From positions 10,801,898-10,865,897 of the forward strand of contig NC_034011.1 of assembly GCF_000346465.2 (NCBI RefSeq): a stretch of DNA of 64,000 nucleotides, in the 5' to 3' direction. The DNA is from Prunus persica. Its lineage: Eukaryota > Streptophyta > Magnoliopsida > Rosales > Rosaceae. Of the stretch, positions 12,208 through 21,766 are shown in pieces. A program made the translations under genes and the position numbers. Below the pieces are notes generated by a model. The model had not been told where the DNA came from and did not search any database. It worked only from the letters and a program-made list of their open reading frames with translations. The first letter of the stretch is position 1, and each line of letters starts with the position of its first letter.

Positions 12208-13836
12208 ATGGTCCAGCATGAGTTGCAATTCGTGAGCGATAGCTGCCAAATAGCTGGGGAATTGATGCTGGGATCAGATGGAGCATGATGTGCATGCTGG
12301 TCTTGGTGCTACATGGCCTGGGCTGGAGCATATGCGTGCTGGGCCTGAAGCAAGGGCGTGGAGGAGGATGGTGGTCTGCCCCCTGCCGAGGATGTCGAGA
12401 GATGGAAGCAGAATGGTCCGGACCCTGATGATCTATCTGCTGAACAGGATGAGTGCTTTGCTGAACTCCCACCAAAAAGGAAGGCCGATGTCAAGTCTTC
12501 GAGAACTCCAGCTACTTCTTTGCGGGCGAGGAATGTGTCTCCGTTGAGGAAGAAGCCAAGGTTCCTTTCTGCTGAGAAAACCCAAGTAGGAGCTATTCCC
12601 GCGTCATCTGCCAGAGTCAAACATCTTGTTGGTGCAGATAGCAAGAAGATTGGTGGTATGCGCAACATTAGGGATGTTCCCCTTAAGCCTCTCGTTGATG
12701 AGTTTGGAGATCGTGATCTGCTCCGCGACGTAGTTCGTGCACGGTCCAGGTCACCTGTTGAGAAGCCAAGAGATGCTGATTTTCCTCTCCGAAGTTCGGG
12801 TCGTTTGCACCAGTAGAAGAGTGGAGGTCGATGTGCGAGGTCTACTCATCCATCTAACCATCATGATCCGACTGTTGAGTCACAAGCAGTCAAGCGTGGA
12901 GTTGATTCATCGTCGTCGGTTCCTTTGGAAGTAAGGTTAGCAGAGGCTAAGAAAGCAAGAGAGTCATCTACTCGGGGAAAAAGTTCTTCTGCGACATCAG
13001 CGGCTGATCTAAAGGTGGACAAGCCTAGCCCTACAGGGGATGCAGGCGTGTCTGATCTGCTCAAGATTCACTTTCTATCAAGTCCATCCTCTTGTGCTGA
13101 GCTGGTTGATCAAGTCCGTCAGGCTGGTGATCTCGGTACTTTTTCAAGTCTTTCCTTGGAAAAACAAAGAGAAGCAACATTTCATCTGCTTCAAAAAGGA
13201 GTGGTTTTTGCTGCGGAGACCATCCGGAACTCGTCGTCTGCTGTTGCCCCCTCTTCTCCTCAGCTTAGTGAGTTGGAGAAGAAGAATGCTGAGCTAGCTA
13301 GCAAGCTTTCTGCCGAGCAGACTCGTTATGAGAAGAAGACGTCTGACTTGCGGGCGATGATATCTGAGCTGAAGAGTTCCCTTACTGAGAAAGATTCCGA
13401 GCTGAGCTCTTCTGCTGTTGACTTGGCAAGTCGAAAAGATGCTTATTTCCGTCTTGAGCGCAAGAATGCCGACATCTCTCACAGTTATGACAAGCTTTTG
13501 GCTAGATTTCACGCCTATCATAAGTCTGCTGAAGAATCCAAGTCCGATGCTGTCATGGATGCGTACAAGCTGGGCTACTTGGACTGCACAATTGGATATG
13601 ATCCCTTCTATGCCATTGGAGATGAAGACATCGAGATGCTCTATCCTGACTTGCCCCCTGTGCAAGGTGAGGAGGATAATGCTGCGAACACCGAAGGGGC
13701 TGAAGAGGCGGTATCTGAAGAAGATGGAGCAGAGGATGATGCAGCTGATGAGGTGGCGGCAGACGTCATAAATCATGCATGTGGAGCTGCTGAGAGCGTG
13801 GCTGATCAGGTGGATGCTGAAGAGGCTGCAGATTAG
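12208..13836 (+). pseudogene. Antisense accessory ORF of the Tat element, decayed
   Basis: The gene runs opposite to gag-pol, between pol and the 3' LTR. One reading frame stays coherent from an ATG at 12208 to the final stop at 13834-13836 but is broken by stops at 12286, 12346 and 12814 (the last inside an otherwise open frame of about 490 codons from 12349). The encoded protein is hydrophilic: a basic, serine/arginine-rich first half, a coiled coil of heptad-rich 'ELEKKNAEL...' type in the middle, a conserved-looking 'YKLGYLDCTIGYDPFY' segment, then a very acidic tail rich in E, D and A. Antisense ORFs at this position are known from Tat elements (for example Grande); their role is not settled. 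Because the LTRs are identical, the stops probably predate this insertion, or this gene is dispensable. CAG to TAG at 12814 would fit cytosine deamination. Confidence 0.65.
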
Positions 13837-14159
13837 GGGTCTCCTGCTGGCGTTTCGGAGTAGACGAAGACTTCTTTATTTCTTTTCAGCTTTTGTAGTC
13901 TGCTTTTTGTTTAGAATAATTGGTCTTGTTTTGACCATCTTCTTTTTGTTTGAACTTGGCCGGTTGGTCGCTTTACTATGGAAATTTCAGTCTTTATTTC
14001 TTCAACTTCAATTTGCACATTGTCTTGTGAACTGCTTGAGTAACCGATTAGTGTCCTGCTGTGTATTTCCCTTGGGATTTTGGCAAAAGCCAGGGTCCCC
14101 CTTGAGGGACTCCGGGCGTGTTCTGCATTTTTCCAGAAAACGCTTTAAGACGCTTCTGG

Positions 14160-14915
14160 TCGTTGCCCTGCGTCTCCCTTAGGACGCTGCTTATGGACAA
14201 CTGTCTGACTATCCTGCCCCCCTTAGGAAACGGATAGGAACCTGGATACCTCCCTTAGGAAATTCCTGGCGCACCCTGCAACCCCCTTAGGATGCTGCTT
14301 TGTGGGCTGCGTCTCCCGAAGGACGCTTTTGGTCGTCGCCCTGCGTCTCCCGAAGGACGCTTTTTATGGACAACTTTTTGACTATCCTGCCTCCCTTAAG
14401 AAACGGATAGGAACCTGGATATTTCCCGCAGAGAGCATGGTGACCCCCTTTTAAGAAATTCCCGGCGCACCCTGCGTCTCCCTTAGGACGCTTTTTTAGC
14501 GGGCCACGTCTCCAAACGGACGCGTTTTGTCGTCACCCTGCGTCTCCCTTAGGACGCTCCTTATGGGCAACTGTGTGACTATCCTGCCTCCCTTAGAAAA
14601 CGGATAGGAACCTGGATACCTCCCTTAGGAAATTCCTGGCGCACCCTGCGTCTCCCTTAGGACGCTTTTTTAGCGGGCTACGTCTCCAAACGGACGCGTT
14701 TTGTCGTCACCCTGCGTCTCCCTTAGGACGCTCCTTATGGGCAACTGTGTGACTATCCTGCCTCCCTTAGGAAACGGATAGGAACCTGGATATCTCCCTT
14801 AGGAAATTCCTGGCGCACCCTGCGTCTCCCTTAGGACGCTTTTTTAGCGGGCTACGTCTCCAAACGGACGCGTTTTGTCGTCACCCTGCGTCTCCCTTAG
14901 GACGCTCCTTATGGG
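14160..14915. repeat. 174-bp tandem array between pol and the antisense gene
   Basis: Units share 'ttgtcgtcaccctgcgtctc', starting at 14528, 14701 and 14875 (periods 173 and 174). More degenerate units extend left to about 14160. Inside each unit a short module 'cccttaggacgct' recurs. The array lies just downstream of the antisense gene's stop and just past pol's stop, so it is the shared 3' flank of two convergent transcription units. Confidence 0.85.
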
Positions 14916-15018
14916 CAACTGTCTTTTGTTGTGGCACATTCTGGAATTTGCAGTAGTTGCTTCTCTTTTTCAGAAATGTGCAGTACTCAGTCGTCTGCTG
15001 GGGACTGAGCAGGAAGCG

Positions 15019-18000
15019 TCATGGATAATATCTTTGGAGATGGTAGGCGTTCCATTGTCGCGGAATCTCCTTCCCTTCCATGGTGTCAAGCGTATAGCTT
15101 CCTCTGCCCCCGGACCGGCTGATTATGTAAGGGCCTTCCCAATTGGGTTTCATCTTTTTGGACCCTTGTCTTTGTGCAGTGATGAAGGCCTTTCTTAGCA
15201 CAAGGTCGCCTGGTTGAAACTGTCTGATCTTGGCTCTTTTATCGTAGTAAGACTTCAACCGCTGTTGATAGGAGGCGACCCGGACAATGGCCTTCTCGCG
15301 CTCGCCTTCAAGTAAGTCAAGGTTGAGTCTCATCTGCTCGGAGTTCTGCTCAATACTGCCCACTTCGATGCCTATTGAGGGGACAGTGATGTGAGGAGGA
15401 ATGATCGCTTCAGTTCCATAGGCGAGGGAAAACGGGGTTTCGCCAGTTGATCTTCGCTTGGTGGTGCGATAAGCCCATAGTACGCCAGGGAGCTCATCTA
15501 CCCATTTTCCTTCGGCGCCTTCTAATCTCTTTTTTAGACAGTCCAATATTATTTTATTGGATGCCTCGGCCTGGCCGTTGCCTTGAGGATATCTTGGAGT
15601 AGATAAATGCTGCTTGATGCCGTACTTTTTGTAGAAGGCAGTGATCTGCTTGCCGATGAATTGCGAGCCATTGTCGGTGACTAGTGATTGTGGGCAGCCA
15701 AACCGGCAGATAATATTTCTCCAGATAAATCGTTCCACATCATCTTCTTTAGTAGAGGATAGAGCTTCGGCCTCGATCCATTTAGTAAAGTAATCAGTGG
15801 CGACGATCATCATTTCTTTCTTGGCAGGTGCCGTTGGCATGGGGCCTACTAAGTCGATGGCCCATTGCATGAAAGGCCACGGACTGTTCTGCGGATGGTA
15901 GACTTCGGCAGGCAGATTAGGAACTGGTTTGTACCGTTGGCAGCGATCACATCTTTTGACATATTCAGTAGAGTCATGGCGCATAGTAGGCCAGAAATAG
16001 CCTACGTTTAGGGTCTTCTGGGCGAGTGACCTGCCCCCAGAGTGGTTGCCACACTCGCCGTCATGAATTTTGCAAAGGACCTCAAGTGTTTGAGGGTACT
16101 TTATGCAAGTGAGATGAGGGCCGGAGTATGATCTGCGAATGAGCTTGTCGCCCTGCATGTAATATCTCGCGGCTTTCTGTTGGACCTTCCTAGCTTCGGA
16201 CTTATCCATTGGCAGATTTCCATTCACCAAGTAGTCGATGATGGTGTCTTGCCAGCTGGGGTCCTCATCGATCTGCATTGAGTCGATTGGCTTTATTTCA
16301 TCGATGCTTGGTCGGTCAAGGTGTTCGACTGGGATGGAGCGTCTGAACTGGCTGTCCAGCGCTGATCCTAGGCTTGCCAACGCATCTGCATGAGTGTTCT
16401 CTGCCCGTGGAATTTGTTGGATGGTGAAAGTAGGAAATTCTTTCAAAAGTCCTTGGACTTTGTCAAGGTACTGAATCATTCTTGGATGTTTTGCCATGTA
16501 CTCGCCTGAGGCTTGATTCGTGATCAGCTGGGAGTCTGAGTAGATGGCTAATCTCTTGATCGTCAATTCTTTTGCTAGGCGCAGTCCTGCGAGCAATGCC
16601 TCATATTCTGCCTCGTTGTTTGACGCAGAAAAGCCTAGTGTGATGGCTTGTTCCAACAAGGTTCCGTCTGGGGTGATTATGACGACGCCTGCCCCTGATC
16701 CTTTATGATTTGATGCTCCGTCTACATGCAATTGCCACATGTCGTTAGGTAGGTTTGAATCGGCAGGGGAGGTGTCGTCTGCTTTTTCCTTGCTTTTCGT
16801 GACCATCTTCTCTTCTTCGGCTGTCGGAGTAAACTCTACAACAAAATCTGCTAAAGCTTGGGCTTTTATAGCAGTCTTCGGCCGGTAGAGGAGGTCGTAT
16901 TGACTGAGTTCGATAGCCCATTTCATGAGTCGCTGAGAAGCGTCGGGGCTGTGGAGGATCGATCTCAAAGGAAATTCTGTTATGACAATTATCCGGTGTG
17001 CTTGGTAGTAGGGCCTTAGTTTTCTCGCGGAAACTACAAGCGAAAAAATGAGCTTCTCCATTTTCGGATAGCGAGTCTCTGCATCAAGGAGAGCTTTTGA
17101 AGTGTAGAATACCGGATGTTGTGCCCCCAGCTCTTCTCGGATGAGAGCTGAGCTGACAGCTGAGTCGGACACCGCCAGGTAGATGTACAAGTCTTCGCCT
17201 GGTATCGGTTTTGAGAGTAAGGGAGGTGAAGTGAGGTAGGTTTTCAAGTTTTGAAAAGCTACTTCACACTCGTCATCCCACTTGTCCCTATGTCCTTTCT
17301 TCAAGGCTTTAAAAAATGGCCTGCACTTGTCGGTAGATTTTGAGAGGAATCGGTTGAGGGCTGCCGCCCTACCCGTTAGACTTTGTATCTCCTTTGTTGT
17401 GGCAGGTGACTTCATGTCGAGTATAGCCTTGATTTGATTTGGATGTGCTTCAATTCCTCTTTGGGTGACTAAGTATCCCAGGAATCGGCCGGTCGAGACT
17501 CCAAACGTGCATTTGCTCGGGTTCAACTTCATGTTGTATTTTCGGAGTAGGCTGAATGCCTCGGCAAGGTTCTTGATGTGGTCTGCTCGCTCGGGAGCCT
17601 TGACTAGCATGTCGTCTACGTAGACCTCCATAGTCTTGCCGATTTGCTCCTTGAAAATTTTGTTCACCAGCCTTTGGTAAGTTGCTCCGGCGTTCTTCAG
17701 CCCAAAGGGCATGACTTTGTAGCAGTATGTACCTCTTTCGATGATGAAAGAGGTTTTAGCCTTGTCATCTTCATGCATCATGATTTGGTTGTAGCCGGAG
17801 TAGGCGTCCATGAAGCTTAGCAGTTGGTTGCCGGAAGTTGAATCGACGAGCTGATCAATTCTAGGCAGTGGAAAGTTGTCTTTAGGGCATGCCTTGTTGA
17901 GGTCGGTGTAGTCGACGCACACTCTCCACAGACCTTTATCTTTTTTTGCCACTAGAACAATGTTCGCCAGCCATTCTGCGTAGGAGACTTCTTCGATGAA

Positions 18001-18360
18001 ACCAGCAGCTAGAAGCTTATCGATCTCGATTTCAATGATGGCAACCCGCTCGGGGGCGAAGTTACGTCTCTTCTGCGCTACAGGTTTGATGGCTGGGTTG
18101 ACGTGTAGGCGATGGCAGATGATCTGGGGATCGATGCCAGGCATGTCGGATGGCGACCATGCAAATACGTCTTTGTTGTTCCGGAGGAAGGCTGCAAGCT
18201 CTATCTTTTCCTCATGGCTTAGGCGCGAGCCGATCCGCGCTTTTCTCTCTGGCTTGTCAGGATCAAGGGGTACTAGCTCAACGTCCTCTTCGGGCTTCCA
18301 TCCTTCTTCAGGAGAGACCTCCGGACGGATTCCCTCGACTTGGTCCTGATTCTTTGATTG
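15019..18360 (-). CDS. pol: Tat element Pol (RT, RNase H, archaeal-type RNase H, integrase), reached by UAG readthrough
   Basis: The frame is the same as gag-pro and is open immediately after the UAG at 18361-18363. It begins without needing its own ATG; the first ATG is at 18144. Numbering from that methionine: RT about 45-235 with YVDD at 175-178; RNase H about 315-435; a second, archaeal-type RNase H about 470-595 with 'LHVDGASN', 'NEAEYEALL' and 'IYSDSQL'; integrase with an H-H-C-C zinc finger about 694-738; and a DDE core with D763 ('AIDLVGP'), D824 ('VTDNGSQF') and E860 ('GQAEASN'). All catalytic motifs look intact, so it could be active. It ends at 15019, before the 174-bp array. Confidence 0.93.
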   Translation of the reverse strand, partial: QSKNQDQVEGIRPEVSPEEGWKPEEDVELVPLDPDKPERKARIGSRLSHEEKIELAAFLRNNKDVFAWSPSDMPGIDPQIICHRLHVNPAIKPVAQKRRNFAPERVAIIEIEIDKLLAAGFIEEVSYAEWLANIVLVAKKDKGLWRVCVDYTDLNKACPKDNFPLPRIDQLVDSTSGNQLLSFMDAYSGYNQIMMHEDDKAKTSFIIERGTYCYKVMPFGLKNAGATYQRLVNKIFKEQIGKTMEVYVDDMLVKAPERADHIKNLAEAFSLLRKYNMKLNPSKCTFGVSTGRFLGYLVTQRGIEAHPNQIKAILDMKSPATTKEIQSLTGRAAALNRFLSKSTDKCRPFFKALKKGHRDKWDDECEVAFQNLKTYLTSPPLLSKPIPGEDLYIYLAVSDSAVSSALIREELGAQHPVFYTSKALLDAETRYPKMEKLIFSLVVSARKLRPYYQAHRIIVITEFPLRSILHSPDASQRLMKWAIELSQYDLLYRPKTAIKAQALADFVVEFTPTAEEEKMVTKSKEKADDTSPADSNLPNDMWQLHVDGASNHKGSGAGVVIITPDGTLLEQAITLGFSASNNEAEYEALLAGLRLAKELTIKRLAIYSDSQLITNQASGEYMAKHPRMIQYLDKVQGLLKEFPTFTIQQIPRAENTHADALASLGSALDSQFRRSIPVEHLDRPSIDEIKPIDSMQIDEDPSWQDTIIDYLVNGNLPMDKSEARKVQQKAARYYMQGDKLIRRSYSGPHLTCIKYPQTLEVLCKIHDGECGNHSGGRSLAQKTLNVGYFWPTMRHDSTEYVKRCDRCQRYKPVPNLPAEVYHPQNSPWPFMQWAIDLVGPMPTAPAKKEMMIVATDYFTKWIEAEALSSTKEDDVERFIWRNIICRFGCPQSLVTDNGSQFIGKQITAFYKKYGIKQHLSTPRYPQGNGQAEASNKIILDCLKKRLEGAEGKWVDELPGVLWAYRTTKRRSTGETPFSLAYGTEAIIPPHITVPSIGIEVGSIEQNSEQMRLNLDLLEGEREKAIVRVASYQQRLKSYYDKRAKIRQFQPGDLVLRKAFITAQRQGSKKMKPNWEGPYIISRSGGRGSYTLDTMEGKEIPRQWNAYHLQRYYP

Positions 18361-18366
18361 CTATTG
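18352..18366 (-). promoter_or_regulatory. Leaky UAG between gag-pro and pol (TMV-type CAA-UAG-CAA-UCA context)
   Basis: On the minus strand the codons around the stop are CAA TAG CAA TCA. This matches the known UAG-CAR-YYA readthrough consensus of tobamoviruses, which the plant retroelement SIRE1 also uses for its env-like frame. Frame continuity on both sides is exact (gag-pro ends at 18361, pol ends at 15019, difference divisible by 3). Suppression efficiency cannot be judged here. Confidence 0.8.
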
Positions 18367-21321
18367 GGGAGTAGCTATTCCCTTTCCTTTCTGGTCTGCT
18401 CGGCCGTCAGGAACGGGATCTGCTTTCTCATCTGCTTGTTCTACTCCCTTTAGATCTGCCTGATTTACAGGGAGGAACTGTGTTTGCTTGCCTTTCTTCA
18501 GCCCTTGAGCTGAGCATTTTCTTGCCATTGCTTGATCGCTGTTGATCTGGCCGATACCGCCCCCAGGGATTGGGTAGCGAATCTTCTGATGTGTGGCAGA
18601 GGTGATGGCGTTGATCTGGCCGATCCATGGTCTGCCTAGAATGCCATTGTAGGGTGAGATCTCATCAATGACCATGAACGTTTGCGAGCTGATTACAGGT
18701 GGAGAGTAGACGTCGAGATCTATCGTGCCCACGGTAACCGTCGTTGCGCCATTGAAACCAGTCAGGGACTTGGCTGATTTATTGATCTTTGCCTCTAAGC
18801 CCATCTGTTGGACGACTGCCAATTGTAGGATGTTGGCTGCACTGCCCTCATCTGCATGGACTCGGTCGACCATGGCCTGAGCGATTTGAATGCTGATGAC
18901 AAGGGCGTCGTTGTGCGGTAGATCCAGGCCGATTAAGTCTTTCTTTTGGAAGCCGATCACGGGATCGTCTTCTGCCAGTGAGAGGCTAGTTGAGACTTGG
19001 GAGATCATAGTAGCCTGTTTGATCTTCCTCTTCTTTTCTTTGTTGGTCAGTCCGGACTTCTCAGAGTCGGCTAGGATTGTGTTAATCCTTATGACCTTCT
19101 GGGGTGGCTCCTTGGCGGTATCGCGGTCTTCTATATGCTGGATGGCCTGCTTCGCGATGAACTCCGTGCAATGACCTTCTCTCACAAGTTCTTCGAGATG
19201 TGCTTTCCAAGCAAAGCAATTATTCGTATTGTGCCCATGTGTCGCATGGAAGGCACAATATTTTCTGGTATCCCTCTTGTCTGGATCTCCTTTCAAGGGT
19301 GGCGGTCTTTTTACCCAAGGTTTGTTCTTCACTTGGGCTAAAATTTGATGTATGGGGATAGAGAACTTGGTGTAGTTCTCTTTCGTCGCAGCTTCTCTTT
19401 GTGGGCGTGGCCTGCCTTTGTCTTTGTCCCTGCTGCCAAGCCTGTCGCCTCTTTGTTCTGCCCGTTTAGCCGGTCGGTCTTCCTGCTCAGTGGACTTCTT
19501 CGCGGCGATTCGATCGTCATCCCAGAGTGCGTAGCGTTCTGCGGTCGCGAAGACCTCTGCAAGAGTCTGGCTGGGAGTGATAGTCAGCTCGCGGTATAAG
19601 TCATGTTCTGCTGGAAGACCTTTCTTGAATGCAGAGGATGCGATTTGGTCATCGCACCCTACGATGTTGGCCTTTTCTGCTTTGAACCTCTTGATGTAAT
19701 CTCGAAGGGATTCCTCGGGCTTCTTGCGCAGGTTGAACAGATGGTCAGGGTTCTTCTTGATCGTCCGATAAGAAGTGTATTCTTTAGTGAAGACGTAAGT
19801 AAGCTCCTTGAAGCTGTTGATCGACCCGGATGGCAGGGTATGGAACCAATCCTGAGCTGCTCCTCGCAAAGTCATTGCAAACACCTTGCACATTAGCGCG
19901 TCTTCGGCTTTGTAGAGGATCATAAGGCTCTTGAAATGCTTCAGATGACTTTCGGGGTCGGAATCGCCTTTGAAGCATGTGAAAGAGGGCGTTGAGAATC
20001 TTTTTGGGGGAGCAGCCTGCTCGATTTTGGCAGTGAAAGGTGAGGAGTTTGCTTGGTCTACCTCAATGCGTAGTGCATCTTCAAAATTTCTGCCAATCTT
20101 TAAGTCTCGAAGTCGGTTATTCACAAGCTTCTCAACGTCTTCTGCACGCATGGCTAGTCGGTCATGTTGATGACCTTCGTGATTTAGACGATGCTGATTG
20201 ACTTCGTCATTGGCTTGCGAGGGTCGACCTTCTCGGTTGCGCTGTCTAGGCGGCGTGTTGGTGGACTGCGCTTGTGAAGGATTTCCAGTAGTTTGGCGAC
20301 GAGAATTGGTTCTTCGAGAGCGAGTAGCGGAGCGCCTTTCTTCACGGTCCTCATTGTGATGATTGTCGAGTTGGCCTCCCTGGGGGACTATCCTTTCGTG
20401 AATGTTTCTCTGTGAGTGAGCAGCAGAGCGCCTTTCTTCTCGATCCTCGTCTCGATGGCCGTCAAGTTGACCTCCTTGGGAGCCTAGCCTTTCCTGAACG
20501 TCTTCCTGCGGGCCCAGGCGAGCTTGGATGTCAGGTATTGGGCCCAGCCTATCGCGCACGTTGGTCCTTAAATTCAATCGAGGTGGGAAACTTCGTCTGC
20601 TCTGAGTGTGGCTTGCGGATGCTTGCGACATGTCCGCGAGCTGATCTCGTTGTTGCGCATTTCCTTGTCTACTTACTCCTGCTCGACCTGCTTGGTTCCC
20701 ACCGAACTGCCTATCGGCGGGTTCGTTTATCCTTCTCTCTTCGCCCTGTTGTCCAAGGCCAAGGTTTTGAGCCAAGTTTATTTGATTGAGGAATTGCCTC
20801 ATCAAATTGTTTTGGTCGTCCATTCTCTGAGTTAGCTGGTCAACTCTCAGATTAAGGTCTACTTGACTTCGTGGATCGGGAGGAGAGAAATGTGTAGAGC
20901 CCAATTGCACACGGGCTAGGTTTTCGTTGGATGTGTGCGTGGGAGCATGCGTCGAGCGTGGAGGCAATGGAGGGAATGGTTGAAGTTGCCCCGAGATTGG
21001 GCCAAAGTCGGCGGTGGTAGTGAGCCCAATTGGATGTGAGGTTCCACCATGCTCAACGGTGGTGCTATGAAGGTGGCTAGGTCCGGCCATGGGGCCTTGA
21101 GATGGTACAATGGCGGTGGAGGCCAGTGCGGTGGTCCTCACTGCGAGTCCAGCAGGTGGCACGGTGGTTCCAGTCACACGGGGTGGGTGTTGAGGGTTCA
21201 TGGCGGCGATAGGTGGTGGGGCCGCCATGTCGATCGCGGGATCGTGGGAGGAGTAGCTTTGGGCCGTCACGGATTGAGCCATAGCGGCGGTTTTGCTCCT
21301 CGTGCGCTTGCTTCCAACCAT
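18361..21321 (-). CDS. gag: Tat element Gag-protease
   Basis: I chose the ATG at 21321 ('MVGSKRTRSK'), because the longer open frame starts inside the LTR. The product is 986 residues: a proline/serine-rich N-terminus, a short coiled coil about 155-190, a repetitive arginine- and glutamate-rich region about 240-390, the retrotransposon gag capsid domain about 440-600 ('GDSDPESHLKHF', 'GAAQDWFHTLP'), a zinc-knuckle-like C-x2-H...H-x4-C segment near 690, and a retropepsin-like domain near 820-900. The protease aspartate sits in 'DEGSAANIL' rather than the common D[ST]G, and 'NGILGRPW' forms the second conserved block. Capsid and protease come from this frame alone; Pol requires readthrough of its UAG. 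Confidence 0.9.
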   Translation of the reverse strand: MVGSKRTRSKTAAMAQSVTAQSYSSHDPAIDMAAPPPIAAMNPQHPPRVTGTTVPPAGLAVRTTALASTAIVPSQGPMAGPSHLHSTTVEHGGTSHPIGLTTTADFGPISGQLQPFPPLPPRSTHAPTHTSNENLARVQLGSTHFSPPDPRSQVDLNLRVDQLTQRMDDQNNLMRQFLNQINLAQNLGLGQQGEERRINEPADRQFGGNQAGRAGVSRQGNAQQRDQLADMSQASASHTQSRRSFPPRLNLRTNVRDRLGPIPDIQARLGPQEDVQERLGSQGGQLDGHRDEDREERRSAAHSQRNIHERIVPQGGQLDNHHNEDREERRSATRSRRTNSRRQTTGNPSQAQSTNTPPRQRNREGRPSQANDEVNQHRLNHEGHQHDRLAMRAEDVEKLVNNRLRDLKIGRNFEDALRIEVDQANSSPFTAKIEQAAPPKRFSTPSFTCFKGDSDPESHLKHFKSLMILYKAEDALMCKVFAMTLRGAAQDWFHTLPSGSINSFKELTYVFTKEYTSYRTIKKNPDHLFNLRKKPEESLRDYIKRFKAEKANIVGCDDQIASSAFKKGLPAEHDLYRELTITPSQTLAEVFATAERYALWDDDRIAAKKSTEQEDRPAKRAEQRGDRLGSRDKDKGRPRPQREAATKENYTKFSIPIHQILAQVKNKPWVKRPPPLKGDPDKRDTRKYCAFHATHGHNTNNCFAWKAHLEELVREGHCTEFIAKQAIQHIEDRDTAKEPPQKVIRINTILADSEKSGLTNKEKKRKIKQATMISQVSTSLSLAEDDPVIGFQKKDLIGLDLPHNDALVISIQIAQAMVDRVHADEGSAANILQLAVVQQMGLEAKINKSAKSLTGFNGATTVTVGTIDLDVYSPPVISSQTFMVIDEISPYNGILGRPWIGQINAITSATHQKIRYPIPGGGIGQINSDQAMARKCSAQGLKKGKQTQFLPVNQADLKGVEQADEKADPVPDGRADQKGKGIATPQ

Positions 21322-21398
21322 GGTTGTTTGGAAGGCTTCGGTGGATTGGAAAATAGGAGGAACGGATTCCTTGAGCACGCGTTGAGTATAACTCGCAC

Positions 21399-21417
21399 TC
21401 TCAATGAAAGCACCAAA
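21399..21417 (-). other. Primer-binding region of the Tat element
   Basis: Directly inside the 5' LTR the minus strand reads TTTGGTGCTTTCATTGAGA. The same 'tttggtgctttca' follows the separate LTR that ends at about 22191, so it is conserved next to LTRs of this family, as a primer-binding site should be. I could not assign the primer tRNA. Confidence 0.6.
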
Positions 21418-21666
21418 TGTTTGTGCAAATAATCTCACGGGAGAATATTCGCTTCTAGATCCTTTAACCTTCGATCTTCCTTCTCTCTCTTCCTCGATTC
21501 CTGTAAAAAAGACTGGAGTAAATAGACCACACCCGGGGGGTGTTGGCCAAAGGCCCTCCGATGCCTAAGTTAGTTCGAGTGTTTGTAGGAAAACAATAGC
21601 TAAGCAAAGGGTACGGAGTTTTATGTAGGGTGTAAACCGGGTGGCCGGAGCCGTGTGTGGTGGCCG
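21418..21666 (-). repeat. 5' LTR of the Tat element, truncated by the gap
   Basis: 249 bases identical to 11108-11356, ending at the first N. About 440 bases of the LTR and the right target duplication are missing from the assembly. Confidence 0.9.
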
Positions 21667-21766
21667 NNNNNNNNNNNNNNNNNNNNNNNNNNNNNNNNNN
21701 NNNNNNNNNNNNNNNNNNNNNNNNNNNNNNNNNNNNNNNNNNNNNNNNNNNNNNNNNNNNNNNNNN
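21667..21766. other. Assembly gap (100 N)
   Basis: Exactly 100 N, the usual placeholder for a gap of unknown size. It breaks inside one LTR and resumes inside a different LTR of opposite orientation, which points to repeat-driven assembly failure. Confidence 0.98.

Larger units (their letters stand above)
11108..21666 (-). mobile_element. Tat-lineage Ty3 LTR retrotransposon, nearly complete, 5' LTR cut by the assembly gap
   Basis: Left (3') LTR is 11108-11800. The right (5') LTR starts at 21418 and runs into the N gap at 21667. The 249 bases that can be compared (11108-11356 and 21418-21666) are identical by eye, so the insertion is very young. Layout on the minus strand: 5' LTR, gag-pro (21321-18361), a UAG, pol (to 15019), a 174-bp tandem array, an antisense accessory gene (plus strand), polypurine tract and 3' LTR. 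The dual RNase H (a normal one, then an archaeal-type copy between RT and integrase) is the hallmark of the Tat lineage. The left flank is CTATT (11103-11107); its partner would lie beyond the gap. Confidence 0.93.

Noticed and set aside
21322..21438. Upstream extension of the Gag frame into the LTR
   Set aside because: The extended start lies within the LTR and primer region; the ATG at 21321 is the first one inside the element body with Gag-like context.
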